In this document: in pieces, positions 7,132-16,654 of the stretch
How positions within the stretch are numbered: the first letter of the stretch is position 1
How the letters are laid out: the number at the start of each line of letters is the position of its first letter
The notes under the pieces: generated by a model
Told to the model about the DNA's origin: nothing
The model's database searches: none
Seen by the model: only the letters and a program-made list of their open reading frames with translations
Translations under genes and position numbers: made by a program
Source: Methylocystis sp.
GTDB taxonomy: Bacteria > Pseudomonadota > Alphaproteobacteria > Rhizobiales > Beijerinckiaceae
Reading direction: 5' to 3'
Length of the DNA: 36,555 nucleotides
Assembly (NCBI GenBank): GCA_020252485.1
Contig: JADCCX010000173.1
Location: 1-36,555 of the forward strand

Positions 7132-10100
7132 CGCGCCTCTCCGACATCGTTGAAATCGACCGCCGCTTCGCGCGCTCAGCCCGGATTGATGCCGATCTGA
7201 ACGGGACGCCCCCGCTCATTGGCTACGTGTTGCAAGCCAGCGTCGCGAAAGCCCTCATGGCGCTCGCGTTGAGCCAGAGCGAACACCGGCAGGGTGCCTT
7301 CACTTGGACAGGCCCCTATGGCGGCGGCAAATCGAGCGCAGCCCTGTTGGTGGCCAATCTTGTTGCCGGGCAAGGGGAGAACCGCGCGATCGCCCGGCGG
7401 ATCTCAAGCAAGGAGTTGACGGCCGCCTACGCCAAGGCGTTTCCAGAAGCCGACGGCCCGTGGAAAGTCATCGCGGTCACGGGCAGCCGCGTCGCGCTCC
7501 GGGAGACCGTCACCAACGCTGCGGCGATCACCTTTGGCTGGACGGATCAACAAAGGACCGAGGCTGGGATAAGCGACGCCGCCCTGATCAGCTCCATCAA
7601 GCGGGCGGGGTCCTCGCGGTCGAGCGGGACGCTGATTGTTCTTGACGAGCTCGGCAAGTTGCTCGAGCACGAAGCGCGCGGCGGCGGGGACATCCACCTG
7701 CTGCAAGACCTCGCCGAGCACGCCACCCGCAGCAAGGGTCGGTTGGTCATTATTGGAATTCTGCACCAAGGGTTCGATCAGTACGCGGCCAGGGCCGCAC
7801 GTGGCGCGCGTCAGGAATGGGCCAAGGTTCAGGGCCGCTTCCACGACATCGGGTTCTTAAGCGGCGCCGATGAAACCGTCGCCCTGCTCGGGCGCGCCAT
7901 CACCAGCCCCGCCCCGCCCGCTGCCTTCCAAAACGTTGCGAAGGCGACTGCGCAGGCCATCGCCAAACGCCGGCCCACGGAAGTGGATAGCCTGTCGCGT
8001 GCTCTCGCAGCGACGTGGCCTTTGAACCCAGTGACCGCGCTCCTGCTTGGGCCCGTATCGCGAGCGCGGTTCGCGCAAAATGAGCGCAGCGTGTTCGGCT
8101 TCCTAAGCTCCGCGGAGCCGGCCGGTTTCCAGGAATTCCTCGGCACGACCGACGAAGGGGCGATGACCTATGGTCCGGATCGGCTGTGGGACTATTTGGC
8201 TTCGAACTTTGGTATGGCGCTGGCCGGCGGACACGAGAGCGGCCGTTTCAGCTTGGCTTTCGAAGCGATCGAGCGCGCCGGGGCCAAGGGAAGTCCCGCC
8301 CATGTCGCCCTGACCAAAACTGCCGCAACGCTGGAATTCTTCCGCAATGGGTCCGGGCTCGCCTTGGCGGACGACTTCCTCGCCCTCTCGCTTCCCGGAC
8401 TGGACGACGCCGAGCGGGGTCGTATCATTGCTGACTTGCTCGAATGGGCGATCCTCATCAAACAGCCCCGTCTTGGGGGATATGCGCTCTTCGCCGGCAG
8501 CGACTTCGACTTGGAGGAGGCCATCGCTCGGACGACCACTCCGGTCGATGCCGCTGTGCTGGAGGGCTTGCCGCAGCGCGTCGGCTTCGGGTTCGCAACG
8601 GCCAAGCGCCACTACTTCCAGACGGGCGCTCTGCGGACATTCGAGATCTCGGTGCTGCTGATCGGCGCTGAAGACGCCCCCGACGATGTGGCTGCTAGCA
8701 TCACGGCTAGGGCCGGCCGGGGCAGCGGCCAGCTCGCGCTCGTGCTCGGGGACGAAAGCATCGAACAATCCGCGGTCGAAGCGATCTGCAAATCTGCCGC
8801 CGAGGCGATGAAGAAGTCCGGAAATGTCGTGGCGCTCGGCGCGGCCGCGAATGGATATGCCCTTCGGGACAGCGCGGCCGAACTCGCCGCCGTCGAGCGC
8901 GTGTTACATGACCATCCCCAGCTAGAAGGCGACCGCATCGCGCGGCGCGAACTGGCAGCTCGGCATTCGAGCTGCGTTGATCGCCTGCATCGCGCCCTCG
9001 AAACCTCCCTGGACGAGGCGAAGTGGTGGCTAGCGCCCAACCCTTCGAAGCCGATGCGCGAGACCTTGCCGATCGTGGCGAGCGCATTAGCAGACGCCGG
9101 TTACCCGAACGCGCCGGCGCTCAAGAGCGAGCTGCTTCAGCGAGACCGTCCGTCCTCCAATTCGATGGCGGCACTCCGAGATCTCTGCCACGCGATGGTG
9201 TCGCGCGGTGACCAAGCCAACCTCGGGAATACGGGCTTCCCCGCTGAACTCGGACTCTATCTGACCGTCATCAAGCCGTTCGGGCTGCATCGGGCGGAAC
9301 CAGACGGCCGCTTCGGCTTTTGCGATCCCTCGGCCGAGGGCCCCGGCAAGTCCTTGCGGCCGGCCTGGCAAGTCTTGGAGGAGGCCGGTGCCGCTGGCTT
9401 GGGCGAAGTCTTCAGGATCTGGTCGGCCCCGCCGTTCGGCATCAAGGCCGGCGTGATGCCCGCTCTCGCTCTCGCTTACATGTTGGCGAACCGGGAGACC
9501 GTCGCGGTCTATGCCAATGGCGTCTTCCAGACGGGGATCGACGACGTGACAGTCGATCGCCTTCTGCAGCGCCCGGCCGACTTCAAGTTCAGGACGATCG
9601 ACAGGTCGGTCCGTGAGGCCGCATTCTTGGGCGGCCTCGCCGCCTTGATCGACGTGCAGGATGCATCGACGTCGTTGCCCGTGGCACAGGCTCTGTTCCA
9701 GCGGTTCGAGGCGCTGCCAGCGCATGCCGCCCGGACAACGCGCGTTAGCGTAATGGCTCAGGCAGTGCGGCGCGCAGTCTTGAAATCGCGCGATCCAGAA
9801 GCGCTGCTTTTCGACGCGCTCCCCGAGGCTCTGGGCGACGACCTTTCTGCCGAGAGCGTCCACAATGCACTCCTCGAATGCGAAGCGACTTATCCGTCGC
9901 TGCTGGCCGAAATGCGCCAAGCCATCGCCAAGGCCTTGGGCGTGGCCCCGACCACCTTTGCCGGCCTGACCGAGCGCGCAGCGTCAATCAAAGGCCTCAC
10001 GAACGACTATGCGTTCGAGGCGTTCGCTGACCGGGTCGCGGCCTTGGAAGGCGATGGCGACTTGGAAGGCGCGCTCAGCGTCCTGCTGCACCGACCAGCC

Positions 10101-10430
10101 CATGGCTGGTCGGACCGGGATCGGGAACAGGCGCTTACCGAAATAGCGCGGTATGGCCGCCGCTTCCGGGAGCTTGAGGCGCTCGCTGTCGTGCGCGACC
10201 GTCGGTCCAACACCGAGACCCTGGCGCTCGTAGTTGGCCTCGACCCTCTCACCCCGCCTCTGCTACGAAGTTTCGAGCTGACGGACGGCGAAAAGAAGGC
10301 CGCTGCCGGTTTGGCCGACCGCGTCCTGAAGGTGCTTGGGACCGACCCGGAGGGCAGTCGCTTGCAGCTCGCGGCCCTCGCGCGAGCGATCGCCGCCTTG
10401 GCAGCCGACAGTGACGTGGAGGCGGCATGA
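7128..10430 (+). CDS. sspC: Large P-loop ATPase, SspC
   Basis: A 1100-residue protein with a Walker A motif GPYGGGKS at residues 62-69 and a Walker B motif LIVLDELGK at about 169-177. The nucleotide-binding domain is therefore N-terminal, followed by about 800 residues of mostly helical sequence with no motif I recognise. SspC is the ATPase of the SspABCD modification complex, and the length and P-loop position fit. It overlaps sspB upstream and sspD downstream (ATGA at 10427-10430), placing it in a tight operon. BrxC and PglY ATPases of BREX have a broadly similar layout, but no BREX methylase, phosphatase or protease gene is present. Confidence 0.85.
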   Translation: MTRLSDIVEIDRRFARSARIDADLNGTPPLIGYVLQASVAKALMALALSQSEHRQGAFTWTGPYGGGKSSAALLVANLVAGQGENRAIARRISSKELTAAYAKAFPEADGPWKVIAVTGSRVALRETVTNAAAITFGWTDQQRTEAGISDAALISSIKRAGSSRSSGTLIVLDELGKLLEHEARGGGDIHLLQDLAEHATRSKGRLVIIGILHQGFDQYAARAARGARQEWAKVQGRFHDIGFLSGADETVALLGRAITSPAPPAAFQNVAKATAQAIAKRRPTEVDSLSRALAATWPLNPVTALLLGPVSRARFAQNERSVFGFLSSAEPAGFQEFLGTTDEGAMTYGPDRLWDYLASNFGMALAGGHESGRFSLAFEAIERAGAKGSPAHVALTKTAATLEFFRNGSGLALADDFLALSLPGLDDAERGRIIADLLEWAILIKQPRLGGYALFAGSDFDLEEAIARTTTPVDAAVLEGLPQRVGFGFATAKRHYFQTGALRTFEISVLLIGAEDAPDDVAASITARAGRGSGQLALVLGDESIEQSAVEAICKSAAEAMKKSGNVVALGAAANGYALRDSAAELAAVERVLHDHPQLEGDRIARRELAARHSSCVDRLHRALETSLDEAKWWLAPNPSKPMRETLPIVASALADAGYPNAPALKSELLQRDRPSSNSMAALRDLCHAMVSRGDQANLGNTGFPAELGLYLTVIKPFGLHRAEPDGRFGFCDPSAEGPGKSLRPAWQVLEEAGAAGLGEVFRIWSAPPFGIKAGVMPALALAYMLANRETVAVYANGVFQTGIDDVTVDRLLQRPADFKFRTIDRSVREAAFLGGLAALIDVQDASTSLPVAQALFQRFEALPAHAARTTRVSVMAQAVRRAVLKSRDPEALLFDALPEALGDDLSAESVHNALLECEATYPSLLAEMRQAIAKALGVAPTTFAGLTERAASIKGLTNDYAFEAFADRVAALEGDGDLEGALSVLLHRPAHGWSDRDREQALTEIARYGRRFRELEALAVVRDRRSNTETLALVVGLDPLTPPLLRSFELTDGEKKAAAGLADRVLKVLGTDPEGSRLQLAALARAIAALAADSDVEAA

Positions 10431-11263
10431 ACGAACGGCACATCCTTGGTCTCTCAGGCGGGCGCGACAGCGCCGCGCTCGCCGTCTATATGCGCCAGCA
10501 TTTCCCAGAGCTCCTGATTGAGTACTTTTTCACCGACACTGGGAAGGAGCTGCCGGAAGTCTACTCGTTCCTTGATCGGCTGGAGGGGTTCCTCGGCAGG
10601 CCGATTGCGCGTTTGAACCCCGACCGAGACTTCGACTTCTGGCTAGCCGAGTATAAAAACTTCCTTCCCTCGCCGCGGTCTCGCTGGTGCACACGCCAGC
10701 TGAAGCTGAGGCCTCTGGAACATTGGCTCCGCGCGGATCTCGACGATGGCGTCACCGTCCACTCCTATGTGGCGATCCGCTCCGACGAGCCCAGCCGCGA
10801 GGGCTATCAGGCAACCCATCCCAACATGAAGGTGCATTTGCCCCTGCGGGACGCCGGGATTGATCGCGCCGGGGTTGTTGAGATCCTCGACCAAGCCGAC
10901 GTCGGCGAGCCGGCTTATTATCGCTGGCGGTCCAGGTCTGGCTGCACCTTCTGCTTCTTCCAGCAGAAGATTGAATGGGTGCGGCTGGCGGAAAATCATC
11001 CGCAGCGGTTCGCCGAGGCGATCGCCTACGAGAAAACGGCCATGGCCGACGGAACGCCCTTCACTTGGAGCCAAGGCGAACGCCTCATCGATCTGGTCGC
11101 GCCCGAAAGGGTGGCCCAGATCAAGGCTGACTATGAGCGCCGACGCGAACGCCTGAGGCGGAACCGCCCGATCAACCCTCTGTCCGGCCGTAAGGACGAG
11201 ACGGTGGACGACGTCTATGGCGTCGACGAAACCGAAGGCGGCTGCGTCATCTGCCACAAATAA
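10427..11263 (+). CDS. sspD: PAPS-reductase-like ATP pyrophosphatase, SspD
   Basis: A 278-residue protein of the adenylyl-sulfate/PAPS reductase superfamily, to which DndC and SspD belong. The PP-loop SGGRDS is at residues 10-15. Cysteines that could hold an iron-sulfur cluster are Cys88 (SRWCTRQ), Cys173 and Cys176 (GCTFC), and an extra CxxC lies at the very C-terminus (Cys273 and Cys276, GGCVICHK). The enzyme is thought to activate the DNA backbone with ATP and use sulfur delivered by SspA. It is the last gene of the rightward set and ends nine bases before the end of the opposing sspH. An ordinary assimilatory CysH is unlikely given this context. Confidence 0.88.
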   Translation: MNERHILGLSGGRDSAALAVYMRQHFPELLIEYFFTDTGKELPEVYSFLDRLEGFLGRPIARLNPDRDFDFWLAEYKNFLPSPRSRWCTRQLKLRPLEHWLRADLDDGVTVHSYVAIRSDEPSREGYQATHPNMKVHLPLRDAGIDRAGVVEILDQADVGEPAYYRWRSRSGCTFCFFQQKIEWVRLAENHPQRFAEAIAYEKTAMADGTPFTWSQGERLIDLVAPERVAQIKADYERRRERLRRNRPINPLSGRKDETVDDVYGVDETEGGCVICHK

Positions 11264-11272
11264 CTCGAGCGG

Positions 11273-14200
11273 CTAACCGCGGGCGTCGTTTGCGATGATA
11301 GCCTCCACGGCTAGGTCGATGTCGTCATCGGAAAGAAACGGCGCTTGGGCGTAGATGATAGCGGGCTCGCCGCTTAGACGGGCCGCCAAGTGGCCGAGCC
11401 CGAGCAACTGCTCGGCGCCCTTTACCCCCAACGCGATCTCCGAGGTGCCGATGCTGGCCACCTTGAGGATCAACCGGTTGCCGAGGTTATCGCGAAGCTG
11501 CATCGGCATGACATTGGCGTCGGGCCGCTGGGCGGCGAAGATCAAGTGGATGCCGGCCGCTCGAGCCTTGACCCCGAGGCGTGAGACGTTTGCGGTGACA
11601 GCCGCCTTGTAGTCCTCGCTGAGCATCCACTCGGCGAACTCGTCGTGCACGAGGAAGATCCAGGGCAGTTGCTCGGCCCTGTCAACTTTCTCATTGTAGC
11701 TGCGGATGTCGCGGGCGCCTCGTTGGCGGAAGAGGTCGTAGCGTCGCTCCATCTCAGCGACCAAACCCTCCATCACCTCGGTCGCGCGTGTCTGATCGAC
11801 CACCACCCCACCCTGCAGGTGCGGCAGGCGCTCGACGGCCGCATAGTCGACGCCCATCTTGGGGTCGATCAGATGGATATGGGTCAGCCGGCTGATGTTG
11901 GTGGCGGCGATGTCCAGCAGCAGAGCCTGGATAAGAACGGACTTGCCGCTGCCGGTCGCCCCCGCGATCAAGGTGTGCGGCTCGTGCTGCGTTCCACCGG
12001 CGAACGGGCCTCCAAGGTTCAGATAGAGGATTTCCCCATCTAGCTCCTTCAGGCCGAGCACGAAGGATGTGTTGACCCCGACAGCGTTTCGGTTGAGCGC
12101 GCGGCGCGCCCAGACATCCCACATAGAGACAGTCTGACGCTGTGGGCGCGCAACGCCCACAACGATTTCACCGGGCAGGGGAGAGATCGAGATCAAACGG
12201 AGCCCGTGGGTAGTCAGCAAGGCCGACTGCTTGGCCTCGATGTCCTCCACGCGCAGCCGGTCGCTGCCTTGGAACCGCACGAGCGCAGCATTTGGCGTCA
12301 GCCGGGTCCCAACTATCTTGGCCTGCAGTGAGTAGCCGAGAAGCGCGCTCCGCAGCTTCTGAGAGGTCGAGTCAAGCCAGGCCTGGTCATCGGCCGTGTC
12401 TTCGCGGGCCTGCTCTGCCTTCTCCCGGATGAGATCGGCGAGCCCGCCTGACAGATTCAACGCTCGCCGGGGCGTGATCGGGGTGGCCGGAGCCGCGGGT
12501 GCGAACGCAGTGCCGTTGTTTTCGAGGACTGGTTCGGTAGGTTCCGGCGTGGCCGACGCGGCAGCCGCACCACCCGCAGGTCCGTCTTTCGGCACGGGGG
12601 ACTGGGGCGCGCTGTCATCATCGTCTCCATCGTCCTCATCATCATCGAAGGTCTTGATATCGACCGGCTTGGGCAACGGAGCCTTGGGGTCGAGGTCGAT
12701 GGCCTTGGTCCAGTCGACACGCGGTGCCGGACTCTTGAACGCGTCGGCCTGCCACGGCCGCTCGCCGCCTAGCGCTTCACGCTGCGGCGCCAACAGTACG
12801 TCGGCCTCATAGGCCTTGAGTAAGGCCCTGAGACCTTCCCGCGTGAAGGTCTCCTGCAGGCCACCGTTGATATCGGTGATCGACTCCTGGTCCCCGAGGC
12901 TGCTCGCATCACTCGGCGGACCTGAGATGAAGATATGAGAATAGCCGCGCAGGTCGATCGGTACCTTGCCCTGACGGATTCCGTCACGCACCCGTTCGAG
13001 GAGTGTCGAGTGGCCGAGGGCCGCCGTGCCATCGAGCAACAGGTCCGCGATCCGCGACAGCCAAAGGTCGCGGTCGAGACGTCCGGGATCGCCGAACAAG
13101 GCGTCGTTCATACGGCTAACCGTCTGGCGAAGCTGTTGGCGAGACTTGCGGCTTGCTTCAGCTTGGCCGGACGCTTCGACATATTTAGCTTCGGTGACCA
13201 CGACGCGCAGATGCTCGTTGCCGGAGGCGTCGACGCCGACGCTCAGCGCGAGGATGTCCGCCAACCCCTCCTCGCGTTGGCCGAGCCACTCCGCATAGTC
13301 GTCGAGCAAGAACCAGGCGACCGCGGCGCCAGAGCCGAGCTCCTCGGCGACGAGCGCTCGGCTCAGAACAAGCCCAATCAACTCACCGGCGGAGACACCA
13401 CGCTTCGCCGCCCGAAGGACGATATCGCCTGAAATGGCATTGGCTTCGTTGATCATGCGCCGCGCCAACTCGCTCAAGCGATCTTCGGGCAGACCTAAGT
13501 TCAGCTCACCCAAGCGCCGGCGGACCAGGACGTGCAACAGGCGCAATTCCGAGGTCGAGGAGACCACCATGTTGCGGCCGTGGGTGCGTTGGCGGCGATA
13601 ACGGATGACGCTAATGCCTTGGGCGGCCAGTTGGCGCTTATCAAGCAGATCGTCGTAGGTCGCGACCCACTCCGCCAACCTATGAACCTCGTCGAACATC
13701 GACTTCAGGCTATGGTCCTGGAAGGAGATCTGCCGCGCGGGCAAGACGTGCTCCTGCGCACCATGGGACTGCCGTCGGATCACGCCGGCGACCGCGTCAA
13801 CGTAGGCCCAGCCAGCGTCGGGCTGGCGCGGACAGGTCAAGTAACTCGTTGCCTTGAGTTCGTCCTCGGCCGTCACCCGTCGATAAAACCAGCGCGACGG
13901 AACATGTTCGAGAAGTGAAGGATTTCGCTCCGCAGCAGGGACCGAGAACCAATGCTCCTTGGCCTGTCGGGAAACGACGTCGTGGAGGAAGGCGACATCG
14001 ATCCGTTGGCTTTTGGCGTCCTTGCCCCCTCCGCCGTCGTCCAGCATCACGCCAATGCGCAGCTTGGACATGAAATTGCGAGAGGTCTCGCTAACCACGA
14101 TGGCATCGGGATCACCTTCCGACTTCTCCAGCAGCTCCGAATAGACTTGGGCCAGCCGATTGCGGTCTCGATGTCGGACGAGCACGTTGCAGTGCATCTC

Positions 14201-16654
14201 GTCCTCGTCCTGCACCGTGCTGAGGGCGTTGACCGCTGCGAGAGGCAGGCCCGCCGCGTCGCAGTTGTAGAGCATAATGCTGAGGTTAGACCCCTCGTGG
14301 GGCTGTAAATCGAGGTAGCGCTGCAGCAACCCGCGGATCTGTCGCGCCGCCTCTTGGGGATCGACATCCGTGCTGGCTTCGGCGGGATCGCGAACAGGGC
14401 GCTCAAAGAGAGAGTAGTCGTTGGCGGTCCCGGTCTCGGCGAGCAGCACCGGCTCCGCCCCGTCGTAACCCACGGCGATCTCGGGGTAGAGCGGATGGCC
14501 GAGCTCCTCGCGCAGATCGGAGAAAAAGAGACGCGAATCTCCGAAGTTCACATCCTTGTCCGACAGGAGGTAGTCGGCCAAGCCGGCGACCGAGCGCATC
14601 TTGATGGCAGTGGCCGCGAGGCGCATGGGATGCCATGGCGCGATAATCGCGGAAGGCGCGGCGCCGGTGACCTGCACCGCGCCTAGGCCCAACACTGGCT
14701 CCCACAGCGCTTGGCGGTTGATGTCACCGACGGCGTGAACGGAAAGGCAACGCAGCAATGTGCCATAAGCCTCGGCCTGCTCCAAGAAGACCGCGTCGGC
14801 GTAGCCGGTTCCCGACCAGGCCAGGAGAGCCCGATTATAGGTGTCCGAGAACTTCGCCCAAGAGGCCGCCACGGCATCCGCCGCCTCCGAGCTAAGCCGG
14901 CCGGCTTGGCGGGCCTCCTTGAGGCACTTGGGGATCAGCTTGGTGACGTCTTCGCCGACGTTCGTCCTAGGAACCAAGGAGCCCGCGTCCTGGCCGAACG
15001 CCGGCTGCAGGGTTCCGACGTTAGATAGCGAGACCGACTGCAGGGCACCCTTCCGGCTGACCGGCAGGCGCGCAACGCTGGTTCGGCGTAGCGGCCGGTC
15101 CAGCAGACGCCGGAGGTCCTTTGACAGTGCCGCGCCGATCGCGTTGGGCTGGCCCGCCCACACGAGCTGCACCACAGCCCGTTCCGCGCTGGCGCCAGAG
15201 CCGACGATCAGCTCTATGTCGAACTTGATCTGCAGGCTCGCCCGCGAGACCGACTCGTTGCGGCGGTACTTCTTGCGGCGCTTCGCGCGCTCGAGCAGCT
15301 CCTCGTACTGGAAAATGTGCGGCGCGTCCCAGGTCACAGCCTTGCCCATCAGCGCCGGTAGGCCGCGGTAGCGCAAGCCGAACGCCAAGGCGATGTCCGC
15401 GTTGATATCGAGCCACTGGTTGCGCGACCTGCGGGCCGACCGGATCGTTAAGCTGCGCGGACCGCCCGCCGCGTTCACTTGGCCGAACAAGCGCTCGAGC
15501 ACAAGAAGCAGGCCAGCGAGGAAATCCGTACACTCGATCGGGCGGCCGAAGATGAACCTCTCCCATTTGGCGCGCAGAGGTTTGTCCTGCCCGAGGTCGT
15601 CGCGGTGCGCTTCGAAGAACTCCCGATCGTCGTCGCGCGTCTCCTTAAGCGAACGCCCCTTCAGCGCCCTGAGGTACTCTTCGTCGGCGTCACTCAGCCG
15701 GCCCGGCAGATCGAATTCGAAGAAGTTAACCGTGTCATCGGCCAGCGTCGTCTTCTTGAGCTTCAGGCCGGAGAACAGCAGCAGTACATTCTCGGCCTCC
15801 CATTCAAACTCGGCGAGCGCCTCGGCGGCGGCGCCCCACCCAGGCGGCGCCGCGTTGAAGGCCTCAATCACCGCGTGTGCGCGTGGTGCGATTTCGTCTT
15901 TCGACTGTTCGAACTGCGACCGCAGCTCGTCCGCACCAATGGTTTGGCGGTTGGGCCGCATCTTCGCCATGAGTGGCTTACGGTCCGAGATCAGCTTGTC
16001 GAAAAGCTTCTTCCAACGGCGGGGCTGGTCGAGATCATTTTCTTTGACCCCGATGAAGTAGCCACTATCGCGCGGGAGCCTCAGGGCAGGCAGCGCCCAT
16101 CCGAGCGCTTCTTGAACGGGCTTGGACTCCTCGGCGACGCGTTGCCGAGTAAGGGCGACGAAATGGGAGACCTGATGCAGGGTCCAGTCATCGGCGGCGT
16201 TCAGCCCCGCCAAGGCCGCATGCCAGGCGGCAAGCTGGCCCTCCGGCAGACCGAGGCCGCCACTCGCAGCCTCGACCCACGGTGCGACATCCTCGGTGAG
16301 CTGTTTGGCACCTATCAGGGTTACGTCCTGCAAGGACTCGCCTTGGTCGTCGTCCGTATTAGCCATCAGGAGCGCCGGCTTCTCGCACTCTGCATTGCGC
16401 ACCGCGACGGTCCGATCGTCGGTGATGACCGTGTCCGGCAGGCCGCGACCGTCGACCAAGCCGCGCGGAATCGCAATCTTCAGTTGGCCCTCGACGCCCG
16501 ACGTCGCCAGGAGGGCCGATGCGATCGCCGCCACCTGCTCGCCCGTAAGGCGGTCGAGCAGATAGCGAGCGACCCCGTCCTCGGATGTTAACGCCGACAA
16601 GCGCTTTTGGATCGAGGTTGCGCCGGCAGCCCCGATGAGTTGGACCGGTTTCAT
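11273..16654 (-). CDS. sspH: Large FtsK/HerA-like ATPase, SspH (restriction component)
   Basis: A 1793-residue protein. The C-terminal third is an FtsK/SpoIIIE-like motor domain with Walker A GATGSGKS (about residues 1565-1572), Walker B IFLVHDE (about 1665) and the typical HLIFAAQRPDANVMP stretch. Ahead of it, at about 1335-1345, is an acidic run (DDDEDDGDDDD) followed by an Ala/Pro-rich linker to about 1400. The first roughly 1300 residues are not recognisable to me. Size and C-terminal motor match the H component of the SspFGH set, and also DptH of the Dnd-dependent restriction set. SspFGH is reported to damage DNA lacking phosphorothioate and so block phage replication. Its start overlaps the sspG stop by ATGA (16651-16654). 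Which domain cuts DNA is not visible. Confidence 0.82.
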   Translation of the reverse strand: MKPVQLIGAAGATSIQKRLSALTSEDGVARYLLDRLTGEQVAAIASALLATSGVEGQLKIAIPRGLVDGRGLPDTVITDDRTVAVRNAECEKPALLMANTDDDQGESLQDVTLIGAKQLTEDVAPWVEAASGGLGLPEGQLAAWHAALAGLNAADDWTLHQVSHFVALTRQRVAEESKPVQEALGWALPALRLPRDSGYFIGVKENDLDQPRRWKKLFDKLISDRKPLMAKMRPNRQTIGADELRSQFEQSKDEIAPRAHAVIEAFNAAPPGWGAAAEALAEFEWEAENVLLLFSGLKLKKTTLADDTVNFFEFDLPGRLSDADEEYLRALKGRSLKETRDDDREFFEAHRDDLGQDKPLRAKWERFIFGRPIECTDFLAGLLLVLERLFGQVNAAGGPRSLTIRSARRSRNQWLDINADIALAFGLRYRGLPALMGKAVTWDAPHIFQYEELLERAKRRKKYRRNESVSRASLQIKFDIELIVGSGASAERAVVQLVWAGQPNAIGAALSKDLRRLLDRPLRRTSVARLPVSRKGALQSVSLSNVGTLQPAFGQDAGSLVPRTNVGEDVTKLIPKCLKEARQAGRLSSEAADAVAASWAKFSDTYNRALLAWSGTGYADAVFLEQAEAYGTLLRCLSVHAVGDINRQALWEPVLGLGAVQVTGAAPSAIIAPWHPMRLAATAIKMRSVAGLADYLLSDKDVNFGDSRLFFSDLREELGHPLYPEIAVGYDGAEPVLLAETGTANDYSLFERPVRDPAEASTDVDPQEAARQIRGLLQRYLDLQPHEGSNLSIMLYNCDAAGLPLAAVNALSTVQDEDEMHCNVLVRHRDRNRLAQVYSELLEKSEGDPDAIVVSETSRNFMSKLRIGVMLDDGGGGKDAKSQRIDVAFLHDVVSRQAKEHWFSVPAAERNPSLLEHVPSRWFYRRVTAEDELKATSYLTCPRQPDAGWAYVDAVAGVIRRQSHGAQEHVLPARQISFQDHSLKSMFDEVHRLAEWVATYDDLLDKRQLAAQGISVIRYRRQRTHGRNMVVSSTSELRLLHVLVRRRLGELNLGLPEDRLSELARRMINEANAISGDIVLRAAKRGVSAGELIGLVLSRALVAEELGSGAAVAWFLLDDYAEWLGQREEGLADILALSVGVDASGNEHLRVVVTEAKYVEASGQAEASRKSRQQLRQTVSRMNDALFGDPGRLDRDLWLSRIADLLLDGTAALGHSTLLERVRDGIRQGKVPIDLRGYSHIFISGPPSDASSLGDQESITDINGGLQETFTREGLRALLKAYEADVLLAPQREALGGERPWQADAFKSPAPRVDWTKAIDLDPKAPLPKPVDIKTFDDDEDDGDDDDSAPQSPVPKDGPAGGAAAASATPEPTEPVLENNGTAFAPAAPATPITPRRALNLSGGLADLIREKAEQAREDTADDQAWLDSTSQKLRSALLGYSLQAKIVGTRLTPNAALVRFQGSDRLRVEDIEAKQSALLTTHGLRLISISPLPGEIVVGVARPQRQTVSMWDVWARRALNRNAVGVNTSFVLGLKELDGEILYLNLGGPFAGGTQHEPHTLIAGATGSGKSVLIQALLLDIAATNISRLTHIHLIDPKMGVDYAAVERLPHLQGGVVVDQTRATEVMEGLVAEMERRYDLFRQRGARDIRSYNEKVDRAEQLPWIFLVHDEFAEWMLSEDYKAAVTANVSRLGVKARAAGIHLIFAAQRPDANVMPMQLRDNLGNRLILKVASIGTSEIALGVKGAEQLLGLGHLAARLSGEPAIIYAQAPFLSDDDIDLAVEAIIANDARG

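Noticed and set aside
7128-10430. BREX system (BrxC/PglY-like ATPase)
   Set aside because: The P-loop ATPase layout is similar, but there is no PglX methylase, PglZ phosphatase or BrxL/Lon gene. DUF4007, desulfurase and PP-loop reductase neighbours fit Ssp instead.
4941-11263. Dnd (DndABCDE) double-strand phosphorothioation
   Set aside because: No DndB (DGQHR-type), DndD (SMC-like) or DndE gene is present, while DUF4007 SspB is.
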